This document shows positions 48,425 through 51,031 of a stretch of 51,031 nt of DNA, piece by piece; the first letter of the stretch is position 1, and every line of letters begins with the position of its first letter. Source of the DNA: Gemmatimonadaceae bacterium. GTDB lineage: Bacteria > Gemmatimonadota > Gemmatimonadetes > Gemmatimonadales > Gemmatimonadaceae. The stretch covers positions 1 through 51,031 of the forward strand of contig JAICKA010000013.1 of NCBI GenBank assembly GCA_025928185.1. Reading direction: 5' to 3'. A model generated the notes under the pieces. The model was given only the letters and a program-made list of their open reading frames with translations. It did no database searches and had not been told where the DNA came from. Both the position numbers and the translations under genes were made by a program.

Positions 48425-50248
48425 TCACAGCTGCGGCCGACGCCGATTGAAATCGGTATGGAGCCGCAGCTGATGCGCCACGCCGAGGATCGCGTCGTCG
48501 TTGTACAGCGCGCCGATGATCGTGCCGCAGATCGGCTGCGGGTTCAGCGGCGCCGGTGGAGTCGCCGGCGCGGGGGCCGCGCCGCCGCGCCCGCGTCCCT
48601 GAAACTGCACCGGCACGTCGAACTTGTACGGCACCACGGCGCACGGATGTCCCGTCTGCGCGTTCACGCCAACGTCGGCACTCGGCGATGCGATGAACAT
48701 GTCGAGATTCTTCATGAACTCCGCCCACTGCTTGATCAACACGTAGCGGCGGCGCTGGCTCTGCACGAAGTCGAGTGCGCGGACCGTGCGGCCGGTGACG
48801 AACCGTGGATTCCAGTCGGCGGGCGCCATCGGATTGGCCGGTGCTGCTCCGCGTTCACCCCCGCCAGCGCCGCGTCCCCCACGCCCGCCGCGACCGCGCT
48901 CTCCACCGGCTGGCGCTTCCGGCAGCGCCGCGAGATCGAGCCCGATCTCCTTCGCCTTGCGCTGTACGTAATCGTCGAACGCCGCCGCGTCCTCCACACC
49001 GAGGCCGCCGCCGGGAATGTTCGGACGCGCGCCGATGTCGATCGGGCGAAGTCCCAATCCGCGCAGCGTCGCGATCATCTCCGGCGGCGCGTGCGGATCG
49101 ACGCCGATGCGAAGGTCCGCGAGACTAACGTTCGCGTCAAAATGGAACGGCGTCGTCACCGTCGACGGATCCTTTTCGTCGACGCCGTGAATCGCGTTGA
49201 AGACCATCGCGGCGTCTTCGGGCGCTCGGGTGATCGGTCCGACTCGATCCTGCGTCCACGCGAGCACCATTCCGCCATACCGGCTCACGCGTCCGAACGT
49301 CGGACGAAGCGCGCTGTCGCCGCAGCGAATCGAGGGTGACACGATCGAGCCCGACGTCTCGGTACCGATGCCGAACGCCACGCAGCCGGCCGCCGTCGCC
49401 GAGGCCGGACCGGCAGACGATCCGCTCGACCCCTGCGTCAGATTCCACGGGTTGTTCGTGCGTCCGCGAAACCACTGATCGTTCTGCGCGAACAGTCCCG
49501 TCGCGAGCTTGGCAATCAGCACCGCGCCCGCATCGCGCAGCCGCGTCACCACCTCGGCGTCCTCGTCGATGATGCGGTGCTCGAAATCCGCCGCGCCCCA
49601 GGTGGTCGGCACGCCTTTCGTCGAGAACAGGTCCTTCACGCCATAAGGAATGCCGTGCAGCGGGCCGCGGTACTTGCCCGCCGCCAGCTCGTCATCCATG
49701 CGCTTCGCCTCGGCCAATCCCTGCGCTCGCATGATCGTCACGGCGGCGAGCAGCGTGGGATTCAACTTCTCCAATCGGTCGAGATAGATCGTCGCCAATC
49801 GCGTCGACGTGATCTTCCGCGCCTTGATGAGCGACGCGAGCTGCGTCGCCGTCAAGAACGCGATGTCTTCGTCGGACGAGGGCACCGGACCAGTCCAGTC
49901 AGGCACGACGAATGAGGACCGTTGAAACACCGACGGGCCGTGCTCGCGCACGAGCTTCTCCATCAATGCCCCCGTGCCACCGGGGTAGGGCATGAACTGC
50001 TCGGCCGGCGGATCGCCCTGCGCGAGCACGATCGTCGGCTGCTGCGGTACCTGCGCTGCGATCGCGCCGCCGATCACCGCGTCACGCTCGGCCAGCGCGG
50101 CGCGCGAGCCGAAGGTGGTCGCCGCGGCGCTGACGAGCGACATGAACATGAACTGCCGGCGGTCGATGCCGGTGCGATCCTCCGCGTCTTCGGTACGCGA
50201 GACGAGTGAGGACTGGAGGTCTTCGAGGAGATCGATCGGATGGTCCAC
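48425..50248 (-). CDS. Amidase signature family enzyme, Tat-exported
   Basis: The 607-residue protein has a 30-residue polar lead, then a twin-arginine signal (GIDRRQFMFMSLVSAAATT). The AS domain has Lys in PYGVKDLFST, cis-Ser region TQGSSGSSAGPAS and nucleophile Ser in GTETSGSIVSP. It aligns well with the amidase at 39858, including AGKYRGPLHGIPYGVKDL, so the two are paralogues. Two Gly/Arg inserts are present (GERGRGGRGGRGAGGG and FQGRGRGG). GTG 50248 is chosen; ATG 50308 is an alternative close to the divergent egtB. Confidence 0.9.
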   Translation of the reverse strand: MDHPIDLLEDLQSSLVSRTEDAEDRTGIDRRQFMFMSLVSAAATTFGSRAALAERDAVIGGAIAAQVPQQPTIVLAQGDPPAEQFMPYPGGTGALMEKLVREHGPSVFQRSSFVVPDWTGPVPSSDEDIAFLTATQLASLIKARKITSTRLATIYLDRLEKLNPTLLAAVTIMRAQGLAEAKRMDDELAAGKYRGPLHGIPYGVKDLFSTKGVPTTWGAADFEHRIIDEDAEVVTRLRDAGAVLIAKLATGLFAQNDQWFRGRTNNPWNLTQGSSGSSAGPASATAAGCVAFGIGTETSGSIVSPSIRCGDSALRPTFGRVSRYGGMVLAWTQDRVGPITRAPEDAAMVFNAIHGVDEKDPSTVTTPFHFDANVSLADLRIGVDPHAPPEMIATLRGLGLRPIDIGARPNIPGGGLGVEDAAAFDDYVQRKAKEIGLDLAALPEAPAGGERGRGGRGGRGAGGGERGAAPANPMAPADWNPRFVTGRTVRALDFVQSQRRRYVLIKQWAEFMKNLDMFIASPSADVGVNAQTGHPCAVVPYKFDVPVQFQGRGRGGAAPAPATPPAPLNPQPICGTIIGALYNDDAILGVAHQLRLHTDFNRRRPQL

Positions 50249-50366
50249 GGTGAGCTCGGAGCTTGGGGGTCGCCCGAACTTATGAGACCGCGCCCGCGAC
50301 CGCCACACGACCCCGCCAACACCGGCCTATCTTTTGACATACCGCTCGATGGTGAGGAGAGCAGCG

Positions 50367-51031
50367 ATGGAAACTCTGGATCAAGTCCGGGCGGCCGAGC
50401 TCGACGCCGCCGACACCCTGGCAAGCCGGTACGCCGCCGTCCGCGCCCAGACCCAGGCGCTCTGCGCGCCGCTCGAGACCGAGGACTACGTCGTCTCGAC
50501 GATGAGCGACGTCAGCCCGACCAAGTGGCACCTGGCGCACACGAGCTGGTTCTTCGAGACGTTCGCGCTGGCGCAGTTCGAGCCCGCTTACGTGCCGTTG
50601 AACGCGCGATACGCCTTCCTGTTCAACTCCTACTACGTGCAGGCCGGCGAGCGCCACTGCCGCGCGCAGCGTGGCTTCGTCACGCGGCCGACCGTGCGCG
50701 AGGTGTTCGAGTATCGCGCCCACGTCGACGCCGCGATGCATTCACTCATCGAGCGCGTCGCGGACGACGACGCGCATCCCGCGCGGGCGGTGATCGAGCT
50801 CGGGCTGCACCACGAGCAGCAACACCAGGAATTGCTGCTCACCGACATCAAGCACGTATTCTGGATGAATCCCATGCGGCCGGCGTACCGGCCGCGCCCG
50901 GCGGCCGATCGTTCGCTCGACGTATCGCTCGACTGGCGCACCGTTCCCGGCGGCGTGCGCCGCATCGGTCACGACGCGCCGACATTCGCGTTCGACAACG
51001 AAACGCCGGCGCACCGCGTGTTCGTCGAAGA
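50367..51031 (+). CDS. egtB: Ergothioneine biosynthesis protein EgtB (N-terminal part)
   Basis: The reading frame is open from ATG 50367 to the edge (221 codons). The N-terminal DinB_2 domain has SPTKWHLAHTSWFFE (His55/His58) and LHHEQQHQELLL, supplying the three iron-binding His residues. The formylglycine-generating-enzyme-like domain begins at the edge (RTVPGGVRRIGHDAPTFAF). EgtB is the iron-dependent sulfoxide synthase that joins hercynine with gamma-glutamylcysteine or cysteine. A GAGGAGA Shine-Dalgarno precedes the start. egtD often follows, but beyond this window. It diverges from the amidase gene. Confidence 0.93.
   Translation, partial: METLDQVRAAELDAADTLASRYAAVRAQTQALCAPLETEDYVVSTMSDVSPTKWHLAHTSWFFETFALAQFEPAYVPLNARYAFLFNSYYVQAGERHCRAQRGFVTRPTVREVFEYRAHVDAAMHSLIERVADDDAHPARAVIELGLHHEQQHQELLLTDIKHVFWMNPMRPAYRPRPAADRSLDVSLDWRTVPGGVRRIGHDAPTFAFDNETPAHRVFVE

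Noticed and set aside
50334-50339. TTGACA upstream of egtB
   Set aside because: The position 17 bases downstream is the Shine-Dalgarno AGGAGA, so no -10 fits.
1-51031. tRNA or rRNA genes
   Set aside because: No T-arm or anticodon patterns or rRNA-like stretches were noticed on either strand by eye; a tRNAscan-SE run would settle it.

Overview
The window looks like chromosome from a GC-rich (about two-thirds G+C by eye), Gram-negative soil-type bacterium, most likely Gemmatimonadota. This placement is an inference from the gene mix: a long-form IspH, a large set of secreted peptidases and amidases, a VPS10/BNR-repeat protein, an ADOP-type permease, a TonB-family protein, an outer-membrane protein and lipoproteins. 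I found no rRNA, tRNA, CRISPR array, transposase or prophage genes.

Layout. 1-1330 (-) is the N-terminal part of a membrane Ser/Thr kinase, running off the left edge. 1368-5379 (+) holds ispH and then a chain of four tightly packed genes: SGNH hydrolase, XdhC, SufU-like scaffold and MobA-like nucleotidyltransferase. The last three are joined by stop/start overlaps. 5440-14619 (+) carries gamma-glutamyltransferase, a LysM/M15-like protein, a secreted beta-sandwich protein, an MFS transporter, an S9 peptidase and a Kir-type potassium channel. 14616-21969 has small genes, a lipoprotein, a TPR protein, a Tat-exported SDR-fold protein coupled to a Tlc-like nucleotide exchanger, DinB, TonB and an outer-membrane protein. 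21970-29019 (-) has a NUDIX gene group, a second S9 peptidase, an M20 peptidase and a DUF2071 protein. 29046-31118 (+) is an M1 peptidase. 31232-39650 (-) is a long same-strand run: VPS10/BNR protein, two membrane proteins, VOC protein, beta-carbonic anhydrase, lipoprotein, HEGVH protein, TMEM175 channel, small membrane protein and a secreted alpha/beta hydrolase. 39858-44939 (+) has an amidase, a Big-1/beta-propeller lipoprotein and a second M20 peptidase. 45673-50248 (-) has an ADOP permease and a second amidase. The right edge (+) cuts egtB.

How it fits together. Two S9 peptidases, one M1, two M20, GGT, two exported amidases and an alpha/beta hydrolase suggest a lifestyle of scavenging peptides and amides outside the cytoplasm. 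TonB, MFS and ABC membrane proteins are available for uptake or efflux.

The most unusual content is intergenic. Several families of short-unit repeats lie between otherwise ordinary genes, often arranged as palindromes whose arms are themselves tandem repeats. The clearest is an element of about 390 bp present at 27.8-28.2 kb and, reversed, at 45.2-45.65 kb, with a half copy at 45.0 kb. It has a conserved hairpin, a terminator-like stem and a 10-bp-unit palindrome. I consider it the best candidate here for an undescribed structured RNA or non-autonomous mobile element.
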